DNA of 33,932 nucleotides from CAMDTE01 sp034679985 (GTDB taxonomy: Bacteria > Bacteroidota > Bacteroidia > Flavobacteriales > Schleiferiaceae): positions 1 through 33,932 of the forward strand of contig JAXITR010000020.1 of NCBI GenBank assembly GCA_034679985.1. The letters are read 5' to 3'. A program made the position numbers and the translations under genes. Numbering within the stretch: the first letter of the stretch is position 1; every line of letters begins with the position of its first letter. This document shows, piece by piece, positions 16,272 to 23,754 of the stretch. The notes beneath the pieces were generated by a model. That model saw only the letters and a list, made by a program, of their open reading frames with translations. It was not told where the DNA came from and did not search any database.

Positions 16272-17069
16272 TTACAGGAGACCTTCAACGCCCATGCCAA
16301 AAAGGGCGTAGTCGTATTTTACGGGATCCTGGGGATCCAGCTTGCGCAATGCGGCATCCAATTCCAGTACGGCCCGCGCATCCGTTGCGGTTCGTTGCAA
16401 CAAACCCAACGATCGGGCCACTCGTCCGGAGTGTACGTCCAAAGGGCAACTCAGCTTGGATTTTGGAAGGTGGGACCAAATTCCCAAATCCACACCGCCC
16501 GTGGCGGGACGAACCATCCACCGCAAGTACAAGTGCAAGCGTTTGGCGGCCGATCCCGCAGCAGGGGACGCTACGTGCTTGGCTGTTCGCGCGGGCGCTT
16601 CGGCTGCCTCCAGAAAAGCCGAGCGAAATCGATCTACAGCGTGAAAATAGTTGATTTCCGTTTCCTGGGGTTGAAACAAAGGTGCCAAACTCCCGTGTTC
16701 TTGGTGCAATCGACGCAAACCCCGCACAAAAACGCGTCCGTCTTCCGGAAGAAACGTCCGGTGCCCCGGTTTCCACTGCGCCAGTTCCCGGTTCGACGCC
16801 TGAAGTACAAAATCCCCCGGGACGTCGTCCATGGAGGCAAAAAGCTTCTCCAAACTGGCTCGGATGGATTTCCGCTGCCCCCAGGCCCACACCGCCGCAA
16901 AAAGTCCTGCTACCTCCGCGTCCCACGCCCGTTCCGCGTACCGCCGGGGGAATTCAACGGGGTCGTTCACGGTAAATTTGGGATGCTCAAAGGCCGACGC
17001 TTTCTCGTTTAAAAAGATGCGCAATTCATCGCTGGAACCCTCCAATCGATTTAAATTCAGATCGTTCAT
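16272..17069 (-). CDS. TIGR02757/DUF2400 family protein
   Basis: 265 residues. Seen: an N-terminal helix with PRRYAERAWDAEVAGLFAAVWAWGQRKSI (about 39-67), a central basic region, LYLRWMVRPATGGVDLGIW near 180, and a C-terminal PVKYDYALFGMGVEG. These match the TIGR02757 family, widespread in Bacteroidota and related to helix-hairpin-helix DNA-repair folds, although no function is established. The ATG overlaps the ABC ATPase stop as ATGA, so the two are co-transcribed. Confidence 0.85.
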   Translation of the reverse strand: MNDLNLNRLEGSSDELRIFLNEKASAFEHPKFTVNDPVEFPRRYAERAWDAEVAGLFAAVWAWGQRKSIRASLEKLFASMDDVPGDFVLQASNRELAQWKPGHRTFLPEDGRVFVRGLRRLHQEHGSLAPLFQPQETEINYFHAVDRFRSAFLEAAEAPARTAKHVASPAAGSAAKRLHLYLRWMVRPATGGVDLGIWSHLPKSKLSCPLDVHSGRVARSLGLLQRTATDARAVLELDAALRKLDPQDPVKYDYALFGMGVEGLL

Positions 17070-17728
17070 TCGGAAATGGTGCCGGCCACCAAGTGCACCC
17101 TGCGATCCGCAAGGGCTGCCAATCGTTCCGAATGCGTCACCACGATGGCCCCAACGCCCCATTCGGCTACGGCCTGACGCAGTAAATCGTGCAGGGCTGC
17201 GGCATTTCCCGCGTCCAGATTGCCCGACGGTTCGTCCGCAAGCAACAATTTTGGTTTGTTGTGCAGTGCCCGAGCCACCGCCACACGTTGCTGTTCGCCC
17301 CCAGAAAGCGCATTGGGCTTGTGGTCCATGCGGTCTTCCAGTCCAAAAGCTTTCAATAAATTCGCCGCGCGCTCCAAGGCTTCCAGCTTGCTTTTGCCCG
17401 CCAAAAATCCAGGCATGGCGGCATTTTCCAGCGCGGTAAAGTCCGGCAGTAAATGGTGGAATTGGAAGACAAAACCTACGGAATGCAGGCGAAACTGATC
17501 TTCTTGTTTCGCGGAAGTCGGGTAGGGGACCCCCTGAAATTCCAAACTACCAAAATCCGGCCGATCGAGTCGACCCAATAAATTCAATAAGGTGGTCTTT
17601 CCAGATCCAGAGGCCCCCAATATGGCAACCAATTCACCGGAATGGACTTCCAAATCAATTCCCCGCAATACGTCTACGTTTCCGTAGCGTTTTTTTAGCC
17701 CGTGGGCACGAAGGAGAGGCGCGTTCAT
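17066..17728 (-). CDS. lolD: LolD-like lipoprotein-releasing ABC transporter ATP-binding protein
   Basis: 220 residues. Seen: Walker A GASGSGKTT (38-46), Q-loop region FVFQFHHLLPDFTALEN, ABC signature LSGGEQQRVAVARAL, Walker B LLLADEPSGNLD, and the switch His in VVTHS. The length and FQFHHLLPDFTALEN segment match the LolD/MacB-type subfamily that powers export of lipoproteins or peptides; no permease gene is adjacent. The ATG at 17728 lies 4 nt after a TACCTTTG box. A much longer frame upstream only runs antisense through sucC. Confidence 0.85.
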   Translation of the reverse strand: MNAPLLRAHGLKKRYGNVDVLRGIDLEVHSGELVAILGASGSGKTTLLNLLGRLDRPDFGSLEFQGVPYPTSAKQEDQFRLHSVGFVFQFHHLLPDFTALENAAMPGFLAGKSKLEALERAANLLKAFGLEDRMDHKPNALSGGEQQRVAVARALHNKPKLLLADEPSGNLDAGNAAALHDLLRQAVAEWGVGAIVVTHSERLAALADRRVHLVAGTISE

Positions 17729-17732
17729 TTGC

Positions 17733-17740
17733 CAAAGGTA
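17733..17740 (-). promoter_or_regulatory. -7 element TACCTTTG of lolD/TIGR02757
   Basis: Exact consensus, 4 nt (GCAA) before the lolD ATG. Together with the sucC box it makes a perfect 8-bp inverted repeat around 3 bp. Confidence 0.6.
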
Positions 17741-17743
17741 ACC

Positions 17744-17751
17744 TACCTTTG
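17744..17751 (+). promoter_or_regulatory. -7 element TACCTTTG of sucC
   Basis: Exact consensus; the sucC ATG follows 22 nt later, leaving room for a short A-rich leader (GGAAAAAAGCAAGAACC). Confidence 0.6.
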
Positions 17752-17773
17752 CACTCGGAAAAAAGCAAGAACC

Positions 17774-18964
17774 ATGAACCTTCACGAGTACCAAGGAAAA
17801 GCACTGTTGAGTGGCTATGGCGTGCGCACACAGCGCGGCATTGTTGCACAAACCCCCGATGAAGCGGTAGAAGCCGCCAAAAAATTGGCCGAAGAAACGG
17901 GTACCGGTTGGTTTGTAGTCAAAGCGCAAATCCACGCCGGTGGGCGCGGAAAAGGCGGTGGCGTCAAATTGGCCAAGAACCTGGACGAAGTTCGCGAAAA
18001 GGCCAACGCCATCTTGGGCATGCAGCTGATCACCCCGCAAACACCCCCCGAAGGGAAGAAAGTGCACATGATCTACATCGCTGAAGACGTTTACTACCCA
18101 GGTCCCAGCGAAACCAAGGAATACTACATGTCTGTTTTGTTGGACCGTCAAAAGGGTCAAAACACGGTAGTTTACAGCACGGAAGGTGGCATGGACATTG
18201 AGGAAGTTGCCGAGCACACGCCCGAACGCATCTTCAAGGAAGTAGTAGATCCCACCGTGGGTTTGCAGCCCTTCCAAGCGCGCAAAATTGCCACCAATTT
18301 GGGTTGCACCGGAGGTGCATTTAAGGAAATGGTGGCCTTCGTTCAAAGCCTGTACACGGCGTACGTGTCCATTGATGCTTCTTTGTTTGAAATCAACCCC
18401 GTATTGAAAACGTCCGACGACAAGATCATTGCGGTAGACGCAAAGGTGTCTTTGGACGGCAACGGTTTGTTCCGCCATCCAGAATTGGCTGCGTTGCGCG
18501 ATTTGCGCGAAGAAGACGCCACGGAAGTAGAAGCAGGCGAAGCCGGTTTGAATTTCGTGAAATTGGACGGTAACGTGGGTTGCATGGTGAACGGTGCCGG
18601 TTTGGCCATGGCCACCATGGACATCATCAAGATGGCCGGCGGAAGCCCTGCGAATTTCTTGGACGTAGGCGGTACCGCTGATGCCAAGCGCGTTGAAACC
18701 GCGTTCCGCATTATTCTTCAGGATCCCAACGTCAAGGCCATTTTGGTCAATATTTTCGGTGGAATCGTTCGGTGCGACCGCGTAGCCCAAGGGATTGTGG
18801 ATGCGTACCGCTCCATTGGTGAGATTCCCGTTCCCATCATTGTTCGTTTGCAGGGCACGAATGCCGAGGAGGCCAAGGCTTTGATCGACAACAGCGGTTT
18901 GACGGTGTATTCGGCCATCGCACTCAAAGAAGCAGCAGATTTGGTGCAGTCTTTGGTTAAGTAA
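17774..18964 (+). CDS. sucC: Succinate-CoA ligase (ADP-forming) beta subunit
   Basis: 396 residues, full length for SucC. With SucD it interconverts succinyl-CoA and succinate with nucleotide phosphorylation in the TCA cycle. Seen: MNLHEYQGKALLSGYGV at the start, the ATP-grasp region KAQIHAGGRGKGGGVKL (about 55-71), FEINPV and DAKVSLDGN, GCMVNGAGLAMATMDIIK, and the C-terminal NIFGGIVRCDRVAQGI of the CoA-ligase domain. The sucD gene is not adjacent, unlike in many bacteria, because pnuC follows. A strong terminator hairpin lies directly after the stop. Confidence 0.97.
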   Translation: MNLHEYQGKALLSGYGVRTQRGIVAQTPDEAVEAAKKLAEETGTGWFVVKAQIHAGGRGKGGGVKLAKNLDEVREKANAILGMQLITPQTPPEGKKVHMIYIAEDVYYPGPSETKEYYMSVLLDRQKGQNTVVYSTEGGMDIEEVAEHTPERIFKEVVDPTVGLQPFQARKIATNLGCTGGAFKEMVAFVQSLYTAYVSIDASLFEINPVLKTSDDKIIAVDAKVSLDGNGLFRHPELAALRDLREEDATEVEAGEAGLNFVKLDGNVGCMVNGAGLAMATMDIIKMAGGSPANFLDVGGTADAKRVETAFRIILQDPNVKAILVNIFGGIVRCDRVAQGIVDAYRSIGEIPVPIIVRLQGTNAEEAKALIDNSGLTVYSAIALKEAADLVQSLVK

Positions 18965-18981
18965 ATCAATCTAATTATCTT

Positions 18982-19029
18982 ACGGTGAGCATCTTGGAGC
19001 TAATTTCCTCGGTGCTCACCGTTTTTTTT
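18982..19029 (+). terminator. Intrinsic terminator of sucC, embedded in the pnuC start
   Basis: A perfect 10-bp stem ACGGTGAGCA (18982-18991) / TGCTCACCGT (19013-19022) with a 21-nt loop, followed by a run of T through 19029. It begins 18 bp after the sucC stop. The pnuC GTG start (18985-18987) lies inside the left arm, so the hairpin is also the first 15 codons of pnuC. Confidence 0.75.
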
Positions 19030-19560
19030 GTGCTCGGTGCCGCGCACCAGAAAGTATGGTCCTGGCCCGTCGGTATTGCGGGCACCTTGCTGGCCATTCC
19101 TCCTTATTTAGAAGCCGGACTGGTTGCAGAGGCACTTCTGCAAGGGGTCTATGCGCTCTTGGGCGCATGGGGATGGTTTGCTTGGCGAGCGGATCACACC
19201 AACCCAAACTCAGGTGCGGAAATTCCTCAGTGGATGGCGCCTGCGGAGCGATTCCGAGCGCTCGTTCTTTTTGCCTTGCTGTGGATGGTTTCTGGCTGGG
19301 TCTTCTGGAACGCCAGCGTGTTGCCCGTTTTGGATACCGCCCTGTTGTCTGCGGGCCTTGTTGCAACTGGGTTGGAGGCAAAAAGAAAAATGGAGGCGTG
19401 GCCCTTGTGGTTCGTAGCGAACGCCCTGAGTTCGTTTGTCGCTGTGCAACGCGAAATGTGGGCATTCGCAATCCTCTACCTGGCCCTAACGGTGCTCAGC
19501 GGCTACAGCTATACTAAATGGTCTCGCTCAAGGAATTCAGCCACTGCCGAAAAGCGTTGA
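18985..19560 (+). CDS. pnuC: PnuC-family nicotinamide riboside (or related vitamin) transporter
   Basis: 191 residues with about six to seven membrane helices. Seen: the PnuC-like first helix running into KVWSWPVGIAGTLLAI (23-38), Trp-rich GAWGWFAWR (60-68), and the C-terminal hallmark EAWPLWFVANALSSFVAVQREMWAFAILYLALTVLSGYSYTKW (137-179). The family facilitates uptake of nicotinamide riboside, or thiamine in PnuT-like members; the substrate cannot be assigned. The GTG at 18985 is needed to complete helix 1, although it lies inside a terminator hairpin; GTG 19012 would truncate that helix. The last 47 nt overlap the convergent esterase. Confidence 0.85.
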   Translation: MSILELISSVLTVFFVLGAAHQKVWSWPVGIAGTLLAIPPYLEAGLVAEALLQGVYALLGAWGWFAWRADHTNPNSGAEIPQWMAPAERFRALVLFALLWMVSGWVFWNASVLPVLDTALLSAGLVATGLEAKRKMEAWPLWFVANALSSFVAVQREMWAFAILYLALTVLSGYSYTKWSRSRNSATAEKR

Positions 19561-20185
19561 AGGCGTCGGCGTCAATTCCATGCCCCAACCACTTGAACCG
19601 GTGGTAATCCACGAGGATTCCACTTTGTTTTTGGAGCTCATCGTAGGTGGTGTCTGGCCAGGCAATGGGAATGACTTGGTCCTCTTCTCCGTGCGCAGCC
19701 CACAAGGGGGGAACACGCTCTGCGCTGGGAATGACGGGGGTTAAATCGCGGTTCCAATAGCCCGAAAATGCGGCAACACCCCGGATTTTTGAGGGCGCTT
19801 GAAGCACCGTCGCTAGAGACAGAATGGCGCCTTGTGAAAACCCAACCAAAACCGGCGGAAGTAAGGCACATCCCGCAGCAGCAGGCAATTTCTCCAATGC
19901 TCCAAGCAACTGATTAATGGATTGTTCCGCTTCTTCGTGGTTGGGCCACTCGGACCGTGGTTTTTCAAAATCAATGGAAAACCAAGCACGTCCGCCTTGC
20001 AGCAATGCCAGAGGTGCACGCATCGAAAAAACCGCTGATTGGGCCGGAAAGAAACGTTCGAATGAAAACAAATCGTCTTCGTTGCTCCCGTATCCGTGAA
20101 GCAAAACAAAAGAGGGCAGCGGAGTCGCCGCTGTATGGGGGGCCGATGGGCCTCTGAATTTGGCCAATAGTCCGTTTAACTCCAT
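19514..20185 (-). CDS. Alpha/beta-hydrolase, phospholipase/carboxylesterase family
   Basis: 223 residues. Seen: oxyanion-region LLHGYGSNEDDL (28-39), nucleophile elbow GFSQG with Ser117, Asp169 in HGEEDQVIP and His202 in WLGHGID, a complete Ser-Asp-His triad in the order typical of acyl-protein-thioesterase/carboxylesterase-type enzymes. No signal peptide, so cytosolic. The ATG at 20185 overlaps the end of the DUF2452 gene by 10 nt; the longer frame upstream is a shadow. Confidence 0.88.
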   Translation of the reverse strand: MELNGLLAKFRGPSAPHTAATPLPSFVLLHGYGSNEDDLFSFERFFPAQSAVFSMRAPLALLQGGRAWFSIDFEKPRSEWPNHEEAEQSINQLLGALEKLPAAAGCALLPPVLVGFSQGAILSLATVLQAPSKIRGVAAFSGYWNRDLTPVIPSAERVPPLWAAHGEEDQVIPIAWPDTTYDELQKQSGILVDYHRFKWLGHGIDADAFNAFRQWLNSLSETI

Positions 20186-20613
20186 TCTACTACATCCCAA
20201 GTGTTGTCCGGAAGCATGCGAACCGCATGCACAAAGTTGCCTGGATTTCGGGTGGAACCCGCCCATTCCTGCGGAGAAACCACACGCAAAACGTATTCTC
20301 CTTCCAACTCATACAAAAAGTAGGTGTGGAGCATGACCGGTTTGAATCCCATGCGGGCTTGGTAAATCCACTGGGCAAGTTCTTTCCGACGTTGTATGGC
20401 TGCGGCTTGTTGTGCCAAAAGCTCCATTTGACTGCGGATCTGATTCATTTGGGCGTCGGTCTGCCAATTCATGGCATCGCGCCCTTGGGCCGCAACAGCT
20501 CCAGCGTCCGTTGGGACGATGGGAGGGCTGCCTACGTGGTGTGCGTAAGGCAGTAGGCCCGGACGATCCGTGGTTTTGTCCGCGTCTATGGGGTTGGTGA
20601 AGTCAGTTGGCAC
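20176..20613 (-). CDS. DUF2452 domain-containing protein
   Basis: 145 residues. Seen: the family signature LLPYAHHVGSPPIVPTDAG (about 20-38), a Q-rich helix TDAQMNQIRSQMELLAQQAAAIQRRKELAQWIYQARMGFKPV, and LHTYFLYELEGEYVLRVVSPQEW. The family is widespread in Bacteroidota without known function. The GTG start at 20613 is supported by a TAATTTTG box exactly 4 nt upstream. That box begins with the stop codon of the SRPBCC gene. Confidence 0.85.
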   Translation of the reverse strand: MPTDFTNPIDADKTTDRPGLLPYAHHVGSPPIVPTDAGAVAAQGRDAMNWQTDAQMNQIRSQMELLAQQAAAIQRRKELAQWIYQARMGFKPVMLHTYFLYELEGEYVLRVVSPQEWAGSTRNPGNFVHAVRMLPDNTWDVVEWS

Positions 20614-20617
20614 GGTG

Positions 20618-20625
20618 CAAAATTA
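20618..20625 (-). promoter_or_regulatory. -7 element TAATTTTG of the DUF2452/esterase operon
   Basis: Exact TAnnTTTG match whose first three bases are the TAA stop of the SRPBCC gene. A gap of 4 nt (CACC) precedes the GTG start. Confidence 0.55.
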
Positions 20626-21105
20626 GGACTTTACCGCACTGGCTTCCGGATAAACGCCAAATAGCTCGGTCGCCGCCTGAAAACGATGTGCAAAAATTTG
20701 GTTCAATTTGGGAAGCACCAACCAAGGGTGCACCAAATCTCCCAACGGGCCCAACGGCAGTTGGTAGGAAACGGTGTCGTGCATCAGTACACCGCCGGGG
20801 ATTTCTTCAAAAAAGTGCTCGTGGTGCCAAATGCGGTACGGTCCAACGCGTTGCTCGTCCACAAAATAAGAATGCTCCCGAACCTGGGTTATTTCGGTGG
20901 TCCAATTCATGGGAATGCCCAAAAGTGGCTTGACCTTGTAGTGAATGAACAAGCCGGGGTACATTTTTTCCGGACATTCGCCTACAATATCAAAACCCAT
21001 GTAAGCGGGTGTAATTCGCTTTAAATTCTTGGGACTGGAAAAGAAATCCCATGCCTCGGCCAAAGAAATGGGAAGCTTTTGGGAGCGTCGTATCGTATAT
21101 ACCAT
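20623..21105 (-). CDS. SRPBCC-family protein (START/polyketide-cyclase-like fold)
   Basis: 160 residues. Seen: LPISLAEAWDFFSSPKNLKRITP (about 11-33), VGPYRIWHHEHFFEEIPGGVLMHDTVSYQLPLGPLGDLVHPWLVLPKL, and a final amphipathic helix IFAHRFQAATELF. This is the coenzyme-Q-binding/SRPBCC type with a hydrophobic cavity. The ligand is unknown. It ends directly on the -7 box of the next gene. Confidence 0.85.
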   Translation of the reverse strand: MVYTIRRSQKLPISLAEAWDFFSSPKNLKRITPAYMGFDIVGECPEKMYPGLFIHYKVKPLLGIPMNWTTEITQVREHSYFVDEQRVGPYRIWHHEHFFEEIPGGVLMHDTVSYQLPLGPLGDLVHPWLVLPKLNQIFAHRFQAATELFGVYPEASAVKS

Positions 21106-21176
21106 GCACGATTAACGCGGTGAAGGCGGTAAATGTTTCTGTCCATGCAGAAACCTTCGATCCGGCTTTTCGTGGA

Positions 21177-22139
21177 TTAAGGGGTCAAGAGCTCTTCCCA
21201 AAGCACCTGGCCTGTGCGGCCCAAGTACGCTGCCCGAAGGTTTCCGTTGCCGTCCAACTCCAACAATCCATAATTGTAATCCGTTACGACGCTTGAAGAA
21301 TCCAGGTTAATGTTTGCTTCAACCTCTTTTGGAGTGGGTGCAAACAACTTGGAAGACAATGCGGAACTCGTGTACTCGACCAACATCTTTCCAGAGGGCA
21401 AAACGAGTCGATTGGTTTCGGAATGGTGGCGGTCACCGGTCAACAGCACAACCCGTTTTTGCGGTGCGCGGTCCAATAGTTCCAAAAAACGCTTACGTTC
21501 GGGGAAACGAACGTAGTTCTCAAACACGTGGGCCTCGTTCAGTACTTGGGATCCGACGGCCACCAAAACAACGATTGCGTCTTGGTGCTCCAACAAAACG
21601 GATTCCAACCAAAGCAGTTGCCCATTGCCCAACATCTGCGTTCCCAATGGGCCGCGGTGGGAACGATTGTCTAAGCCTACAATCAATAGATTTCCCCGCC
21701 GTTCGAACCAACGTAAATCTTCGTATTTATTCAGTTTAGTTGGCGTTTCCTTCCAGAATCTTGCAAAGATTTTTTGACTCTGTTTACGGAACACAAAAGA
21801 GCTGTCTGAGTCGTTTGGACCGTAATCGTGATCGTCCCAAATGGCACGTTGCGGTAGGTCCTGTAAGAACGATTCGGCTCGTGGATTGGAGAAGCGTTTT
21901 TGAAGTGCTTCCTTCATTCCCGAAGGAGAAGCGTAATCGGTTTTTTCGTAGTAAACGTTGTCTCCCAACCAAAGGAATAGATCCGGGTTGGTTTTATCCG
22001 CAATCGTAACAAGAATGCTGTCGCCTTTTTCACCCACATAATCCGCACACGAGCCAAAGGCTATGCGGTGCGAAGTTTGCGCTTGAGTTGCTATCCCGGC
22101 CAGCGCTAAGGACCCCAAGAAAATTACCTTCCAATTCAT
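21177..22139 (-). CDS. Secreted PhoD-like alkaline phosphatase family metallophosphoesterase
   Basis: 320 residues. Seen: a signal peptide (about 1-21), FGSCADY (28-34), LGDNVYYE (58-65), WDDHDYGPNDSD (101-112) and GDRHHSE in the C-terminal half, the metal-binding motifs of the PhoD family. It likely hydrolyses phosphate mono- or diesters in the periplasm; the product is exported by Sec (no twin-arginine motif is seen). The start is supported by a TTACTTTG box 5 nt upstream, divergent from the carboxypeptidase gene. Confidence 0.88.
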   Translation of the reverse strand: MNWKVIFLGSLALAGIATQAQTSHRIAFGSCADYVGEKGDSILVTIADKTNPDLFLWLGDNVYYEKTDYASPSGMKEALQKRFSNPRAESFLQDLPQRAIWDDHDYGPNDSDSSFVFRKQSQKIFARFWKETPTKLNKYEDLRWFERRGNLLIVGLDNRSHRGPLGTQMLGNGQLLWLESVLLEHQDAIVVLVAVGSQVLNEAHVFENYVRFPERKRFLELLDRAPQKRVVLLTGDRHHSETNRLVLPSGKMLVEYTSSALSSKLFAPTPKEVEANINLDSSSVVTDYNYGLLELDGNGNLRAAYLGRTGQVLWEELLTP

Positions 22140-22144
22140 GAAGC

Positions 22145-22152
22145 CAAAGTAA
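22145..22152 (-). promoter_or_regulatory. -7-like element TTACTTTG of the PhoD-like gene
   Basis: Seven of eight match to TAnnTTTG, 5 nt before the ATG at 22139. Confidence 0.42.
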
Positions 22153-22163
22153 GCCGCAGATGT

Positions 22164-22171
22164 TAAGTTTG
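22164..22171 (+). promoter_or_regulatory. -7 element TAAGTTTG of the carboxypeptidase gene
   Basis: Exact TAnnTTTG match, 9 nt before the ATG at 22181. It argues against the upstream ATG at 22160, which lies before this box. Confidence 0.55.
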
Positions 22172-22180
22172 TGGTGTCTC

Positions 22181-23233
22181 ATGGTATCCATTCAACATTT
22201 CCTCAACCATCCCCGGTATCGGCCGTGGAGCCAATGGGAAGAACGCTTGGAATCAGTTCCTTCTGCTTGGACGCGTGAGTTGCTGGGTACCAGCGAAGAA
22301 GGTCGACCTCTATGGGGATTTACCCTGGGAAACGGTCCGATTACGCGCTTGGCGTGGGCGCAAATGCACGGCAATGAGCCAACTGCAACCCGTGCCTTGT
22401 TGCGCATCATGAACGAAACAAAAACATTGCCCGACGGCGAATCGTGGGCGTTTTTCCCCTTGGTCAATCCCGATGGAGCCGACCGCTTTACCCGGGCCAA
22501 TGCACTGGACATAGACATCAACCGAGACGCAAAAGAACGCACTTCGCGCGAAGCTCAGGTCCTGTGGGACTGGATCCAACACCACCAACCCAAGTTTGCC
22601 TACAATTTACACGACCAACGTTCCTGGTTTGGCCTGCCCAATTCCAACTTTTCGGCAACCTTCTCAGTACTTGCGGCACGTGCTAATCCAGAAGGATTGA
22701 CAACCCCCGCGGTCCGTGCGGCTCAGGGAGCAGCCGGCGATTTAGCACATATTTTCCAAGAGTTATCCGACCTCCCCACCACCACTTTTGACGACTCCTT
22801 TTATCCCGGAGCATTTGGAGAGAATGTGCAAGCTTCAGGGATTCCGGTGGTTTTGGTTGAAACCGGCAGTCATGGCAATGGATACGATCGTACGCAGCAA
22901 GTTGCCTGGTTGACGGAGGGTTTACTGCGCCATTGGACGTCCCCGCAGGATCGCGTTGAGTACTACCAATCGCTGGAGCAAGCAGAATCCGGTCGTTTTG
23001 ATGTGGTTTTGACGAGCCCAGACCCTTTGGATCCAACCGATTGGGCCTTTACAGCTTCAGAACGTGTAGAACAAGGAAGTAGCATACTTTTTTGGGAGTT
23101 GGTCGCTGTGGGAAGTAACCTGGCGCAACAGGCTCCCTTCGTGTTTGAGCGCGGGGCCTGTCCAGCGGTCTCCGTTGGAGACCGCTGGGAGGACCTCAAT
23201 TCCCTCATGCAGCAACCGGACTCGCTTTTTTAA
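22181..23233 (+). CDS. M14-family zinc carboxypeptidase
   Basis: 350 residues from the ATG at 22181. Seen: the zinc ligands HGNE (His63, Glu66), NPDG (96-99), DINRDA (112-117) and the third ligand in NLHDQ (His144), plus VVLVETGSHGNGYD carrying the expected catalytic Glu in the C-terminal half. No signal peptide, so a cytosolic peptidase or peptidoglycan-fragment amidase of the M14 family is likely. The -7 box at 22164-22171 decides the start. The end overlaps ssb by 29 nt. Confidence 0.88.
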   Translation: MVSIQHFLNHPRYRPWSQWEERLESVPSAWTRELLGTSEEGRPLWGFTLGNGPITRLAWAQMHGNEPTATRALLRIMNETKTLPDGESWAFFPLVNPDGADRFTRANALDIDINRDAKERTSREAQVLWDWIQHHQPKFAYNLHDQRSWFGLPNSNFSATFSVLAARANPEGLTTPAVRAAQGAAGDLAHIFQELSDLPTTTFDDSFYPGAFGENVQASGIPVVLVETGSHGNGYDRTQQVAWLTEGLLRHWTSPQDRVEYYQSLEQAESGRFDVVLTSPDPLDPTDWAFTASERVEQGSSILFWELVAVGSNLAQQAPFVFERGACPAVSVGDRWEDLNSLMQQPDSLF

Positions 23234-23555
23234 AGGTCTGGATTTCGTCAACCACCACTTCGGTGCGGTACCGTTTTATTTCTTGTGTGTCGGTGTAGGA
23301 ACTGTTGACCAACTTTCCACTGACCACAATAGCGTCTCCCTTTTTGACTTGATCCCCAATGTACTCTGCGAGTTTCCCCCAAGAGATCAATGAGTGGTAT
23401 TGGGTTTCATCTTGCCACTCGCCTTCTGCGTTTTTGTAGCGATCGTGGGTAGCCAACTTAAATTTGGCGTTTGTTTTTCCCGATTCGAAGGTTCGAATTT
23501 CGGCGTCTACTGCTGCGTAACCAATCAAGGAAACGCGGTTGTTCATGGTACTCAT
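23205..23555 (-). CDS. ssb: Short single-stranded DNA-binding protein
   Basis: 116 residues, an OB-fold SSB: MNNRVSLIGYAAVDAEIR, KFKLATHDRYKNAEGEWQDETQYHSLISWGKLAEYIGDQVKKGDAIVVSGKL and KRYRTEVVVDEIQTF are all present. It ends right after the OB-fold (FKKASPVAA) and lacks the acidic DDDIPF-type tip that recruits repair partners, so it is the short paralogue type. It has a leader of about 26 nt after a TAAATTTG box, and overlaps the carboxypeptidase tail to tail. Confidence 0.93.
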   Translation of the reverse strand: MSTMNNRVSLIGYAAVDAEIRTFESGKTNAKFKLATHDRYKNAEGEWQDETQYHSLISWGKLAEYIGDQVKKGDAIVVSGKLVNSSYTDTQEIKRYRTEVVVDEIQTFKKASPVAA

Positions 23556-23581
23556 AACAGAGTTTTTTAAAGGTTATGCAG

Positions 23582-23589
23582 CAAATTTA
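23582..23589 (-). promoter_or_regulatory. -7 element TAAATTTG of ssb
   Basis: Exact consensus, 26 nt before the ssb ATG. Confidence 0.55.
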
Positions 23590-23754
23590 TGTTGGTTGTT
23601 TGCCGACAGCCGTACGCACGCGTATATAGTCATTTAACACACCTAAAAATTGTTGCAAGTATTTAATTAAATATTTAATTGAAAAAAAACACTTGTAAAT
23701 TTGTAAAATGTTTTATTGTTTTGACATCCTAATTAACCTCAAAAACAATTTTAC
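23590..23754 (+). promoter_or_regulatory. AT-rich divergent region between ssb and the zinc-ribbon gene, with TAAATTTG at 23696-23703
   Basis: This gap is very AT-rich with phased A/T runs around 23660-23690. It holds an exact TAAATTTG box, giving the zinc-ribbon gene a leader of about 50 nt. Apart from the AT-rich palindromic stretch near 23661-23680, I see no further signal. Confidence 0.45.

Noticed and set aside
15536..16654. A 372-codon plus-strand frame opposite rarA and TIGR02757
   Set aside because: It is a shadow of two clear minus-strand genes in GC-rich codons, with no recognisable motif.
17066..18790. A 574-codon frame extending the LolD-like protein far upstream
   Set aside because: It is antisense to sucC. 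The ABC-protein start at 17728 has a matching promoter and family N-terminus.
18964..18985. A vitamin or NAD riboswitch upstream of pnuC
   Set aside because: Only 20 nt separate sucC and pnuC, too short for an aptamer; the visible structure is a terminator hairpin.
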